A stretch of DNA of 64,000 nt from an uncultured Pelagibacteraceae bacterium (lineage in GTDB: Bacteria > Pseudomonadota > Alphaproteobacteria > Pelagibacterales > Pelagibacteraceae), in contig CACPCX010000001.1 in the NCBI GenBank assembly GCA_902632545.1, positions 1 through 64,000 of the forward strand. The letters are read 5' to 3'. Numbering within the stretch: position 1 is the stretch's first letter; every line of letters starts with the position of its first letter. Made by a program: the position numbers and the translations under genes. Of this stretch, positions 8,890 through 17,758 are shown in pieces. The notes beneath the pieces are model-generated. The model was not told the DNA's origin and did no database searches. It saw only the letters and a list, made by a program, of their open reading frames with translations.

Positions 8890-9464
8890 TTAGCACTAAA
8901 CTCTTCTAAAGCATACTCAAGTCTATCTTGTCCCCAAAAAATTTTATTATTAACTATAAAAGTCGGAGTTCCAAAAACTTCTTTTTGAAAGGCATCAGTT
9001 GTTAATTTAATCAATTTATCTTTAATAGATTGTTCCTTTATATTTTGAAAAAATTCTTTACTATCAATTTTTAAACTACTTATTAATTTAGATAAATTTT
9101 CAATATTTGATAAATCATAGTTGTCTTTCCAATATGCATCAAAAAAACAATTTAAATAATCATTTTGCTTATCCTTACTAACACTAACATACCCTCTCAT
9201 TATATTTAAAGAATTTATTGGAAAATTAGAATTCCATTTGAATTCAATATTATTTTTTTCAGACACTAGGTTACAATCATTTATATTATTTCTTAATTTA
9301 TATTTATTAAATGCAGGAGAATCAATTCCAGCTAGCTTATGAAGACCCCCTAAATAAATTGGCTTGTAATTAAAGATGATGTTTTTATGTTTAAGAATTT
9401 TTTTGTGTGCAATATATGCATATGGGCTAATTATATCGAAATAAAAATCTATATGATTACTCAT
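8886..9464 (-). CDS. 2-hydroxychromene-2-carboxylate isomerase-like (DsbA/kappa-GST family)
   Basis: Thioredoxin-fold protein of 192 residues. The N-terminus HIDFYFDIISPYAYIAHKK is typical of the HCCA isomerase/kappa glutathione transferase group, with the catalytic Ser in the ISPY turn (where DsbA has CxxC). FGTPTFIVNNKIFWGQDRL near the C-terminus is the conserved cis-Pro and glutathione-site region. No naphthalene pathway is nearby, so the real substrate is probably another glutathione-dependent reaction. It overlaps the upstream ABA4-like gene by 8 nt (same strand), suggesting co-transcription. Confidence 0.82.
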   Translation of the reverse strand: MSNHIDFYFDIISPYAYIAHKKILKHKNIIFNYKPIYLGGLHKLAGIDSPAFNKYKLRNNINDCNLVSEKNNIEFKWNSNFPINSLNIMRGYVSVSKDKQNDYLNCFFDAYWKDNYDLSNIENLSKLISSLKIDSKEFFQNIKEQSIKDKLIKLTTDAFQKEVFGTPTFIVNNKIFWGQDRLEYALEEFSAN

Positions 9465-9930
9465 ATAAACTTATTCTTTTTGCGTAAAAAATTCTGATTA
9501 TCCAATATAAAAATAAACCTATGGGACCAATTAAATAAGTAACAATTAATGGTATTGATAATAAAACTTTATTAATAGAAAATTTTTGAGAATCTTTAAC
9601 AATCCAGCCACCAATAAATAAGTTTATTGCTATAAAATGAGTCCAAAAAATCATTATATATAAATGATCTTCAAACAATCTTGATAGCTCGCTCAGACCT
9701 AGATAAAGATTGAAGTTTCCATCAAAATCGTAGCTGGTTAAATACGATTTATATAAAATAAAGATATAAACCCCACTTAATATGAAAAAAGGAAAAATTG
9801 ACGTGACAAAAATTCTACTTAAGTGAGATTGCGGAAATATTATTAAGATAAACCAAAATGGTAGAACACCAAGGTTGACCCACATGTAAAGTGTCTCAAT
9901 CGTAAAATAAGTATAAATTTGTTCAATCAT
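9457..9930 (-). CDS. ABA4-like membrane protein (DUF4281)
   Basis: 157-residue protein with four predicted membrane segments. The motif WTHFIAINLFIGGWIVKDSQ (about residues 96-115) matches the family that includes plant ABA DEFICIENT 4, linked to neoxanthin formation, and PIGLFLYWIIR near the C-terminus is also typical. Function in bacteria is unknown. First gene of a two-gene minus-strand unit with the isomerase-like gene; only 26 nt separate its start from that of recX. Family assignment is from remembered pattern, not a search. Confidence 0.65.
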   Translation of the reverse strand: MIEQIYTYFTIETLYMWVNLGVLPFWFILIIFPQSHLSRIFVTSIFPFFILSGVYIFILYKSYLTSYDFDGNFNLYLGLSELSRLFEDHLYIMIFWTHFIAINLFIGGWIVKDSQKFSINKVLLSIPLIVTYLIGPIGLFLYWIIRIFYAKRISLYE

Positions 9931-9956
9931 CTAAATATATTATATTAAATCTAACA

Positions 9957-10520
9957 ATGATTCCTATAAGAAATAGAAAAAAAACACTCCAAGTTACTGT
10001 GGATGAGATGCGTAATTTTGCCTTTGCTTATGTTGAAAAGTATGCACCTTCAAAACAACAACTCAAAACTTATTTGTTAAAAAAATACATGAAATTATCA
10101 GCATCTGATGTAAGAAAAAAAGATGTAAATAAATTGATTGATATTGTTTTATCTGATCTAGAAAAAAATAAATTTATAAATGATCAATTTTATTCTGAAA
10201 GTAAAGCTAAAAATATGATTCAAAGAGGAAATTCAATTAATAAAATTAGAAATTATTTAATAGGAAAAGGAATAGATGAAATATTTATCAAGGACACAGT
10301 TGAAAAAATAAAAGAAGATAATTCAGATCAAGATTTTTTTTCCGCAATAAAATTATGTAAAAAGAAAAGAATTGGTCCAGCCAGAGCAGAAGATAATAGA
10401 ACTTTATTTTATAAAAAAGATATATCTTTACTTGCAAGAAATGGTTTTGATTTTGAAACATCAAAAAAAGTAATGGATATTGAAAAAGATGAATATCTAA
10501 AAATAATAAATTTACTTTAA
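9957..10520 (+). CDS. recX: RecX-like regulatory protein
   Basis: 187 residues composed of repeated three-helix units typical of RecX, which caps RecA filaments and limits recombinase activity. Recognisable pieces are FAFAYVEKYAPSKQQLKTYL near the N-terminus, the DVNKLIDIVLSDLEKNKFINDQFY segment spread over residues 60-82, and a GNSINKIRNYLIGKGID segment. No recA gene is linked. The last 9 nt overlap a small convergent ORF. Confidence 0.8.
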   Translation: MIPIRNRKKTLQVTVDEMRNFAFAYVEKYAPSKQQLKTYLLKKYMKLSASDVRKKDVNKLIDIVLSDLEKNKFINDQFYSESKAKNMIQRGNSINKIRNYLIGKGIDEIFIKDTVEKIKEDNSDQDFFSAIKLCKKKRIGPARAEDNRTLFYKKDISLLARNGFDFETSKKVMDIEKDEYLKIINLL

Positions 10521-10655
10521 TTTTTTATTTTTTTCTTCTTTTAAAAGTTGGTTTATTTTATTTCTAATGTAATTCTTTACAAACACAAATACCAACAATC
10601 CAAAAATTGAAACAGAAACTACAATAATTAATATTATTCTTAATTGTTCGTCCAT
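10512..10655 (-). CDS. small single-span membrane protein, 47 aa
   Basis: Not a recognised family. The ORF begins MDEQLRIILIIVVSVSIFGL with one membrane segment (about residues 6-27), followed by a Lys/Asn-rich cytoplasmic tail. Its ATG overlaps the cysQ stop codon as TAATG, a typical translational coupling signal, which is the main argument that it is a real gene. The end overlaps the recX stop by 9 nt. Function unknown. Confidence 0.6.
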   Translation of the reverse strand: MDEQLRIILIIVVSVSIFGLLVFVFVKNYIRNKINQLLKEEKNKKLK

Positions 10656-11419
10656 TATAAAATATTCTTGCTTTTTAGAATTATACTTGGATTTTTTAAA
10701 TCTTTTTTGCCATACAAAATCTCATTTCCTTCAAAATCAGTTACTGTCCCTCCTGCGTGTTCTAAAATTGCATGACCGGCTGCAATATCCCATTCATATG
10801 CTCTAGGTTCTGCGACATAGCCATCGTATTCACGTGCAGCAATAACACAAAATTTTAATGAGCTTTTCATTCTGGTATTTTCTTTTACTCCCAAAGAATC
10901 ATAAATATTTTGAATTTCAGGTTTAATTTTAGTCGAGTATGAAATAAATTTTAAATTTTCAGATTTCTTCAAAGGCATGTTACATAAATTTATTTTTTTA
11001 CCTTTGTTAATTTCAAAAGCATTACCTTTTTCATATGAATAAAACATTCTTTCTTTTGCAGGAGCATTTATTAAACCTGCTACAGGTTTGTTATTTATTA
11101 TTAAACCAGCATTAATAGTGAATTCTTCTAGATTATTAATGTAATCATAAGTTCCATCTATAGGATCAATAAGCCAGAAATTTTTCAAATTTAGATTGTT
11201 TTTATTATCAGAAGTTTCTTCGGAAATTATAGGTATGTTAGGAGTAATTTTAGAAATTTTATTTAAAATAAACTTATTTACCTCAATGTCTCCATTACTA
11301 ACAGGCGTGTTATCTGATTTTATTTTTTTTACCAGACCTTTTTCTCTTAATTGTAGAGCCAAATGTCCTGCCTCTAAAAAATTTTCAATTAAATTTTCTA
11401 CAATTTCTTTTAGGTTCAC
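10655..11419 (-). CDS. cysQ: 3'(2'),5'-bisphosphate nucleotidase CysQ (IMPase family)
   Basis: Removes the 3'-phosphate of PAP/PAPS, or acts as a general inositol-phosphatase-like enzyme. Metal-site motifs are complete: EE in PIISEETSDN near residue 70, WLIDPIDGTYDYI near residue 90, and EWDIAAGHAILEHAGG near residue 210. The start is a GTG 2 nt after the DUF3553 stop, so the three genes DUF3553, cysQ and the 47-residue membrane protein form one unit. The CysQ rather than SuhB call is based on the EFTINAGLI segment and overall look. Confidence 0.82.
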   Translation of the reverse strand: MNLKEIVENLIENFLEAGHLALQLREKGLVKKIKSDNTPVSNGDIEVNKFILNKISKITPNIPIISEETSDNKNNLNLKNFWLIDPIDGTYDYINNLEEFTINAGLIINNKPVAGLINAPAKERMFYSYEKGNAFEINKGKKINLCNMPLKKSENLKFISYSTKIKPEIQNIYDSLGVKENTRMKSSLKFCVIAAREYDGYVAEPRAYEWDIAAGHAILEHAGGTVTDFEGNEILYGKKDLKNPSIILKSKNIL

Positions 11420-11421
11420 CT

Positions 11422-11592
11422 TTATTTTCCCAGTTTTTTTAGTTCAACAATTTTTGCATTAATCACCTTTTTTCCTGCATTTTCAAAATTAATTGTCACT
11501 TTATCGTTAATTATAGATTGTACTTGCCCAATACCCCATTCTTTTTTTTGAGGATTAGTGACTTTGTCACCTGGTTCATAATCTAAAATCAT
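11422..11592 (-). CDS. DUF3553 family protein, 56 aa
   Basis: A short ORF reading [20 protein letters not shown] and then [20 protein letters not shown], which matches the DUF3553 pattern ([22 protein letters not shown]). The fold is likely a small KOW/SH3-like barrel; related stretches occur in CarD and UvrD tail domains, suggesting a contact with RNA polymerase or DNA repair proteins, but no function is established. It is the first gene of the unit leading into cysQ, and its start is 41 nt from the divergent mnmA. Confidence 0.78.
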   Translation of the reverse strand: MILDYEPGDKVTNPQKKEWGIGQVQSIINDKVTINFENAGKKVINAKIVELKKLGK

Positions 11593-11633
11593 TTAATTTA
11601 ACTTATATTGTAAATAAGTATAAATACCAGCTT

Positions 11634-12752
11634 ATGAATAAAAATATAAACTCTCTTGGTATAGACAAAAAACCTTCAGACACAACTGTTGTTGTTGCAA
11701 TGTCAGGTGGAGTAGATTCATCAACTGTTGCAGGTATCATGAAAAAAGAAGGATACAAAGTTATTGGAATAACTTTGAAACTTTATAATGATGGAAAAGA
11801 AGTTGCTAACTCAAAACAATGTTGTTCAGGTCAAGATATAATGGATGCTAAACGAGTAGCACATAAATTAAATATTGATCACAAAATTCTCTATTATCAA
11901 GATAAGTTTAAACAAGGTGTTATAGATAATTTTGTTGAGAGTTATTTAAAAGGCGAAACTCCAATTCCATGTGTTCAGTGTAATCAAACTGTAAAATTTA
12001 AAGACTTATTTGAAGTTTCAAAAGAACTTAAAGCTGATGCTTTAGTCACAGGACATTATGTCAAAAGTATTACTGAAAACAATACTACTAACATGTATAG
12101 AGCTATTGATGAAAATAGAGATCAAAGTTATTTTTTATTTAATACTACAAGAGAACAATTAGACTATTTAAGATTTCCGCTGGGTGGGATTTTAAAAGAC
12201 AAAACAAGAGAAATTGCAAAAAATCTTGATTTAAATGTTGCTGACAAACCTGACAGCCAAGATATCTGTTTTGTTCCAAATGGCGATTATGCGTCTGTAA
12301 TACAAAAGTTTAGACCAGACTCATTTAAAAAAGGTAATATCAAAAATATAGATGGGGAAGTGATAGGTGTACATGATGGAATTATTAATTTTACAATTGG
12401 ACAAAGAAAAGGAATTAAAGTGTCAGACAAAGAACCTCTATACGTAGTAAAAATTAATTCAGATAAAAATGAAATAATTGTTGGTACAAAAGAGAAAATT
12501 GGAAAAAAGAAGATTAACTTAAAGAATATAAATTTGCTAACTAATAGAATTGATTTAGACAAAAATATTTTTGTTAAAGTAAGGTCAACTGGAAATTTGC
12601 TTGAAGCTAAAGTAGATTTAGATGGTGAAAATAATGCGAAAGTGAATTTAATTAATCCTGAAGACGGTATTTCACCAGGTCAGGCGTGTGTATTTTATTC
12701 AAAAGACAATCACGGAGATAAATTGTTAGGTGGCGGATGGATAGCTAGTTAA
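11634..12752 (+). CDS. mnmA: tRNA-specific 2-thiouridylase MnmA
   Basis: Thiolates U34 of tRNA-Lys, Glu and Gln using ATP and a relayed persulfide sulfur. The PP-loop SGGVDSS lies at residues 24-30; the catalytic cysteines are in [11 protein letters not shown] (near 112) and [12 protein letters not shown] (near 208). The C-terminal beta-barrel ends with SPGQACVFY and LLGGGWI. Length (372 residues) is normal. The 3' end overlaps a convergent membrane-protein gene by 8 nt. Confidence 0.96.
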   Translation: MNKNINSLGIDKKPSDTTVVVAMSGGVDSSTVAGIMKKEGYKVIGITLKLYNDGKEVANSKQCCSGQDIMDAKRVAHKLNIDHKILYYQDKFKQGVIDNFVESYLKGETPIPCVQCNQTVKFKDLFEVSKELKADALVTGHYVKSITENNTTNMYRAIDENRDQSYFLFNTTREQLDYLRFPLGGILKDKTREIAKNLDLNVADKPDSQDICFVPNGDYASVIQKFRPDSFKKGNIKNIDGEVIGVHDGIINFTIGQRKGIKVSDKEPLYVVKINSDKNEIIVGTKEKIGKKKINLKNINLLTNRIDLDKNIFVKVRSTGNLLEAKVDLDGENNAKVNLINPEDGISPGQACVFYSKDNHGDKLLGGGWIAS

Positions 12753-13455
12753 TTTTTTTCCACATAAGGAAAGTTAATAAGTAAAAAGATATAACACCTA
12801 TAAAGTAATCCCATTCAAGAGCATGTTTAAAAAATTTTAAATTAAATCCTAAAAAATCATTTCCAGGCAAACTAATTATTGGAATACTTATTAAAGCAAC
12901 AATGATTAAAGTACTAACTAAAATAAGTTTAAGTTTTAAAAATAATTGATTTATATACTTCTCAAGTTTATTTTTAAAAGAATATAGTGCTGCAACCAAA
13001 TACGCTTGTGCAGTTATTTCGAATATTATAAATAAGAGCATAATTATCCTTCTAAATAATTTGTACAGGTCATTATCAAACTTTATTCCTAAAAAAATAG
13101 AGTGAACAGTTAATGCTATCGCTGATGCAACTCCAAAAAATAAAATCTTTTTTTTATGTCTATGATTAAATTCAAAAAATTCGATTATTTGTTTATTATA
13201 AACCCAATATTTAACTAAAATATATGATGTTAAAAACATAGCGGGCTTAAAAATTAACCAACTTGGGTAAGGTCTTGCAGTTCTACTAATTGAGGCTCCT
13301 CCATCAAAATAAGGAATGGTATTATGTATTATATCTTCCTGATTTGGAAAAAATTCGTGAAATTGGGTTATAAGAATTAAACAAGCATTAACAGCCACAA
13401 ATGGTATTATAAAAATCCATACACTGATAGATTTTACTCTATTTATTTGCTCCAT
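12745..13455 (-). CDS. polytopic membrane protein, possibly Frag1/DRAM/Sfk1-like
   Basis: 236 residues with about six membrane segments: near 12-32, 65-85, 100-122, 130-155, 172-195 and 215-233. A loop [20 protein letters not shown] after the first segment and an EWD motif before the last helix resemble the Frag1/DRAM/Sfk1 family, but I am not sure. It is preceded by a 27-residue basic ORF only 6 nt upstream on the same strand. Confidence 0.5.
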   Translation of the reverse strand: MEQINRVKSISVWIFIIPFVAVNACLILITQFHEFFPNQEDIIHNTIPYFDGGASISRTARPYPSWLIFKPAMFLTSYILVKYWVYNKQIIEFFEFNHRHKKKILFFGVASAIALTVHSIFLGIKFDNDLYKLFRRIIMLLFIIFEITAQAYLVAALYSFKNKLEKYINQLFLKLKLILVSTLIIVALISIPIISLPGNDFLGFNLKFFKHALEWDYFIGVISFYLLTFLMWKKIN

Positions 13456-13461
13456 TTGAGA

Positions 13462-13545
13462 TTATTTTTTCTTATTTTTTCTTTTTGCTCTTCTTTTTTT
13501 TGAGCCCTGTTTTCTTCGGCCTCTATGTTTTTTTGGATAACCCAT
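13462..13545 (-). CDS. 27-residue strongly basic peptide
   Basis: The ORF reads MGYPKKHRGRRKQGSKKRRA followed by KRKNKKK. More than half of its residues are Lys or Arg. It has a good Shine-Dalgarno sequence (AAGGG, 5 nt before the ATG), uncommon in this compact A+T-rich window, and lies 6 nt upstream of the membrane-protein gene. Size and charge recall the tiny ribosomal protein bTHX, but the sequence does not match it from memory. Could also be a leader peptide or chance ORF. Confidence 0.45.
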   Translation of the reverse strand: MGYPKKHRGRRKQGSKKRRAKRKNKKK

Positions 13546-13619
13546 TTTTCCCTTCTTATAATTTAATTGAAATTATTGGTCGGATATAGCATTGTCTTTT
13601 CAACATATCAAATTTAATT

Positions 13620-14795
13620 ATGAGCAGTTCTTTTAAGACATTTCTCAAGCATACAGCTAAAGATTTTCACAATCAGTCAGTGAACCCTCCTGTAGTAAGA
13701 GCTTCTACAATAATTTTTAAATCAATGAGAGATATAAGAAAGACCCAAGCTAAAGCTATAAAAAATCCAACGGGAGGACATTATGATTATGGAAGACAAG
13801 GAACATCAACAACTTATATTTTACAGAAAATTTTAACCAAGCTTGAGGAAAGCTATCATGTTTTTACAACTCCTACAGGTTTTGGAGCAGTATTTTTAGC
13901 TATATTTAGTGTAACCAGACCAGGAGATGAAATAATTGCTGCCGATCCTGTTTATAGTCCAACAAGGTTATTGACTGAAAAATTTCTTAAAGAATTTAAT
14001 ATCAAAACAACCTTTTATAATCCTCACGATTTAAAAACTTTAGAAAGTAGTATTACAAAAAAAACTAAATTAATTTTTGTCGAGAACCCAGGAAGTAATT
14101 CATTTGACTTTCAAGATCTTGGAAAAATTTTGAAAATTGCAAAAAAAAATAAAATATTAACTGCAATAGATAACACTTGGGGTACACCATACTTTTTAAA
14201 ACCCATTAAACTTGGTTTTGATATGTCAATTGTATCTGCAACAAAATACTATTCTGGTCACTCTGATGTAATGGGTGGATCTTTAGCAGTAAATAAAAAA
14301 GTATTTCCTAAAGTTAAAAGGGCTGATAGAATTACAGGTTTAAGATTAGGTCCGGACGATGCTTATTTGATTACAAGAGGTCTTAGAACTTTAGATGTTA
14401 GATTAGATAGACATAGAGAAAATGCAAAAAAAGTAGCAGAATTTTTATCTAAATTTAAAAATATAAAATTACTCTACCCATATAAAAAAAATTCCTACAA
14501 TTTTAGAATGTGGAAAAAATTTTACTCAGGAGCATCTGGGTTAATGGGTTTAAAGATAAAATGCAGAAACATTAACTCTGTAAGAAAATTTGTTAATTCA
14601 TTAAAATTATTTGGGTACGGTTACAGTTGGGGAGGATTTGAAAGTTTAGCCTTACATCAAGAACATAGAGAAACAGGAAATAGAAAATTCTTAAATTTAG
14701 CTAAAGATGAACACCTAGTTAGACTTCATATTGGTTTAGAGGATCCTAAAGATTTGATAACTGATTTAAAAAAAGCTATGAAATTTATTAAATGA
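13620..14795 (+). CDS. metC: cystathionine beta-lyase-like Cys/Met metabolism PLP enzyme
   Basis: PLP-dependent enzyme that splits cystathionine or a related thioether, 391 residues. The PLP lysine is in SATKYYSGHSDVMGG (Lys near residue 207); the phosphate-binding TPTGFGA lies near residue 82, IDNTWGTPYF near 182, and the C-terminus has LVRLHIGLEDPKDLI. It is coupled (ATGA overlap) to the following MFS carrier, so the two may handle the same sulfur amino acid or thioether. Family members also include gamma-synthases; MetC is favoured by the motif pattern. Confidence 0.85.
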   Translation: MSSSFKTFLKHTAKDFHNQSVNPPVVRASTIIFKSMRDIRKTQAKAIKNPTGGHYDYGRQGTSTTYILQKILTKLEESYHVFTTPTGFGAVFLAIFSVTRPGDEIIAADPVYSPTRLLTEKFLKEFNIKTTFYNPHDLKTLESSITKKTKLIFVENPGSNSFDFQDLGKILKIAKKNKILTAIDNTWGTPYFLKPIKLGFDMSIVSATKYYSGHSDVMGGSLAVNKKVFPKVKRADRITGLRLGPDDAYLITRGLRTLDVRLDRHRENAKKVAEFLSKFKNIKLLYPYKKNSYNFRMWKKFYSGASGLMGLKIKCRNINSVRKFVNSLKLFGYGYSWGGFESLALHQEHRETGNRKFLNLAKDEHLVRLHIGLEDPKDLITDLKKAMKFIK

Positions 14796-16012
14796 GCTCA
14801 GAAAATTTTACTATAAGCAAGAACGCGTTAATCACATTAATTGCTGCATCTATAGTTGTTATTATTTCTCTAGGAATAAGACAAACTTTTGGATTGTTTT
14901 ATTTTGATTTTAACACTGACTTAGATATTTCTATTTCTCATTTTGGATTTGTTATGGGATTGCAATTATTACTATGGGGAGTATTTAGTCCTTTGTTTGG
15001 TGTGATTACTGACAAGTATGGAGGGGCAGTTGCAATCTTTATTGGCTTTGTTTTTTATTTGGTAGGGATTTTATTTTTTTATTCTGGTTTTAATACTGGA
15101 GGCTATTTTACTTTAACTATAGGAGTACTGATAGGAATTGGATTAGGTTCAACAGCAATAGGTATTCCAGTATCAGTTGTAGCTAAACATTTTCCAGCAT
15201 CAAATAGAACTATTGCAACAGGAATTGTCACATGTGCAGGATCTTTTGGATATTTTGTTTCACCTTTACTTGTAAGATATTCTTTAGTTGAAACTGGTTG
15301 GGAAAATACACTTTTGTATTTTAGTCTTCTTTTAGGAGTTGGATTGGTAGTATCTTTATTTGTTAGTACTCCAAAAATACCTGTTGGAGTTAATCAAGAC
15401 AATAATCAAACAGTAAGAGAAGCACTTAAAGAGGCATTTGCAAACAAAAGTTTTATTTATCTTACTTTGGGTTTCTTTGTATGTGGTTGGCATATTGCTT
15501 TAGTTGCAACACATATACCTACCTATATGTCTGATAGAGGTCTGCCCGATTGGACACCTGCGATGGTTTTAGCATTGATTGGTGTATTTAATATGGCTGG
15601 TACCATTACAAGTGGTTATTTAGCTACAAGGTATAGTAAGAAATATATTTTAAGTGCTATTTATCTTTTAAGAGGAGTTTCAATAATCTATTTTATTTTC
15701 TTACCGCCTAGTATTTTTAATTCAGTAGTTTTTGGAGTTACTTTCGGTTTTTTGTGGCTATCTACAGTTCCTCCAACAAATGGAATTGTTGCACATATAT
15801 TTGGTACAAAATACGTTGGAATGTTATATGGAATAGTTTTCGTAAGTCATCAGATTGGTTCTTTCCTAGGAGCATATCTAGGGGGTGTATTTTATGAATT
15901 AAATGGAAATTTTGACTATGCATGGTACGGATCTATCGCATTATCATTATTTGCAGGTTTGATACATTTACCTATAGTAGAGAAAGCAATTGAAAGAACT
16001 CAGCCAGCATAA
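14792..16012 (+). CDS. MFS transporter (monocarboxylate/oxalate-formate-type)
   Basis: 406 residues with twelve predicted membrane segments. The first helix carries GIRQTFGLF, a pattern seen in the monocarboxylate/OFA-type MFS group, and GVITDKYGGAVAIFIG is the MFS loop 2-3 signature. Overlap with metC by ATGA suggests co-expression. Substrate unknown; an organic acid or a product of the lyase reaction is a reasonable guess only. Confidence 0.82.
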   Translation: MSSENFTISKNALITLIAASIVVIISLGIRQTFGLFYFDFNTDLDISISHFGFVMGLQLLLWGVFSPLFGVITDKYGGAVAIFIGFVFYLVGILFFYSGFNTGGYFTLTIGVLIGIGLGSTAIGIPVSVVAKHFPASNRTIATGIVTCAGSFGYFVSPLLVRYSLVETGWENTLLYFSLLLGVGLVVSLFVSTPKIPVGVNQDNNQTVREALKEAFANKSFIYLTLGFFVCGWHIALVATHIPTYMSDRGLPDWTPAMVLALIGVFNMAGTITSGYLATRYSKKYILSAIYLLRGVSIIYFIFLPPSIFNSVVFGVTFGFLWLSTVPPTNGIVAHIFGTKYVGMLYGIVFVSHQIGSFLGAYLGGVFYELNGNFDYAWYGSIALSLFAGLIHLPIVEKAIERTQPA

Positions 16013-17204
16013 ATTTAAATTTAACCCTTATTTAGAGGATCTGTATCAGTCAGATAAACCTTTAATTATTTATAAAGTTGATGATGGGTATAATATTTAT
16101 ACAGATTTTTCTAAAAAAATTATTCTAACAAAAAAAAATATATATAAATTTTTCAATTCATTAGAAAAAAAAAAATATAAAAAAGAGACAGATTTATATC
16201 TTGGTTTTTTTGGTTATGAAATTTTATGTAATTTAATTGGTATTAATTTAAAAAATAAAAAAAGAATAAATTTTTATAAAGGAATTTTTTATAAACCCGA
16301 GACTATAATTAAAATTAGAAAAGATATTAAAGTTATATCCAATATAAAAAAACAAAGATTCAATTATCAATTTAACAAAACTCAAATATTAAGTCCTTTT
16401 AAGATTAATATTTCATATGTAAAATATAAAAAAATATTTGAATTATTTTCAAAAAAAATAAGACAAGGTGAGACTTATCAAATTAAAATTTGCACTAAAT
16501 ATAAAAATAAATCATTAATTAATCCTATTAATTTTTTTTGGAAATTGATGCGTGTTAATGCATCCCCAGAATCATTTATGATAAAAGACAAGGATTATTC
16601 AATAGTAAGTTGTTCTCCTGAAACATTAATAGATAAAAAAAAAAACAAAATAATTACAAAACCAATAGCTGGGACTTTTAAGAAAAAATTACTATCCAAT
16701 AAAAATATAGCTCTTAAATATTTTAAAAATAATGAGAAAGAAACCAAAGAACATAACATGATAGTTGATATGGAAAGAAGCGATTTATCCAAAATTTGTA
16801 AACCAGGAAGTGTTAAAATACTCAAAAAAAAATACGTTGAGGAATACAAGCATCTTTTTCATTACGTTACTTCAATTGGCGGAATATTAAATAAAAATAC
16901 AAAATTAATTAATATCATTAAAGCTATGATGCCAGGTGGATCTGTAATTGGTTGCCCTAAAATAAGAACTTTAGAACTGTTAAATAATCAGGAAAAAGAA
17001 AGTAGAAATATTTTTACTGGTAGTTTTGGTTTTATTAAATTTAATCAAGACATGAAGTTTAATATTATTATTAGATCTATATTAAATTATAAAAATCAAT
17101 CAGAGATATCTGCTGCATCTGGCGTGGTATTAGACAGTTCACCAAAAAAAGAATTTAACGAAAATTATATAAAAGCAAAATCTTTATTGGAATTATTTAA
17201 ATGA
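15990..17204 (+). CDS. pabB: para-aminobenzoate synthase component I (PabB)
   Basis: Chorismate-utilising enzyme, 404 residues, very Lys/Asn/Ile rich. Recognisable: SCSPETLID (near 205), ITKPIAGTFKK (near 222), NMIVDMERSDLS (near 253), MPGGSVIGCPKIRTLELL (near 310) and the final ISAASGVVLDSSPKKEFNEN. The start is uncertain: the frame opens with a TTG at 15990 that overlaps the MFS gene by 23 nt, with no nearby ATG. The PabB-specific Lys of PIKGT is Ala here, as in TrpE, but PabA- and PabC-like genes follow immediately, so folate synthesis is the best call. Confidence 0.78.
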   Translation: MKELSQHKFKFNPYLEDLYQSDKPLIIYKVDDGYNIYTDFSKKIILTKKNIYKFFNSLEKKKYKKETDLYLGFFGYEILCNLIGINLKNKKRINFYKGIFYKPETIIKIRKDIKVISNIKKQRFNYQFNKTQILSPFKINISYVKYKKIFELFSKKIRQGETYQIKICTKYKNKSLINPINFFWKLMRVNASPESFMIKDKDYSIVSCSPETLIDKKKNKIITKPIAGTFKKKLLSNKNIALKYFKNNEKETKEHNMIVDMERSDLSKICKPGSVKILKKKYVEEYKHLFHYVTSIGGILNKNTKLINIIKAMMPGGSVIGCPKIRTLELLNNQEKESRNIFTGSFGFIKFNQDMKFNIIIRSILNYKNQSEISAASGVVLDSSPKKEFNENYIKAKSLLELFK

Positions 17205-17758
17205 TTTATTTAATTGATCACCAAGACTCTTTTACCTGGAATGTAGTTCATCAATTTGCAAAATTTACTAAAGTATTTTGCTCTAATTATTATGAGATAA
17301 ATAATAAATTACTTGATAAAAGTGATGCAATTGTTTTTTCTCCAGGACCTGGATCACCAAAAGATTATCCAATTTCTTCAAAAATTTATAAAAAATATAA
17401 AGGAAAGAAAAAAATAATTGGTATTTGTCTAGGTTATCAAATGATTTTACATAATGAGGGTGGAAAGATAATACAACAAAAAAAGATATACCATGGATTT
17501 CAATCAAAAATAAAAATAAATAATCAAAGTAAAATTTTTAAAAATAATCAACAGTTTAAAGTTGGAAGATATCATTCATTAAAATTAATGGAGCCTTTTA
17601 AATCAAATTCAATTAAAATAACTATGAGATGCAGTAAAACAAAAATACCAATGGGACTCGAGGATAATAAAAACAAAATATATGGTTTTCAATTTCACCC
17701 AGAATCATTCTTAACTGAAAATGGCGACGCTCTTATTAAAAAAATCTTATCAGCTTAG
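17201..17758 (+). CDS. pabA: glutamine amidotransferase component II (PabA/TrpG)
   Basis: Class I glutamine amidotransferase of 185 residues supplying ammonia to the chorismate enzyme. The triad is visible: nucleophile Cys in GICLGYQMI (near residue 76) and His/Glu in FQFHPESFLTENG (near 165). The oxyanion motif SPGPGSPKD is near residue 47. It is linked to pabB by an ATGA overlap and overlaps pabC by 38 nt. PabA versus TrpG is decided by neighbours, not by sequence. Confidence 0.85.
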   Translation: MIYLIDHQDSFTWNVVHQFAKFTKVFCSNYYEINNKLLDKSDAIVFSPGPGSPKDYPISSKIYKKYKGKKKIIGICLGYQMILHNEGGKIIQQKKIYHGFQSKIKINNQSKIFKNNQQFKVGRYHSLKLMEPFKSNSIKITMRCSKTKIPMGLEDNKNKIYGFQFHPESFLTENGDALIKKILSA

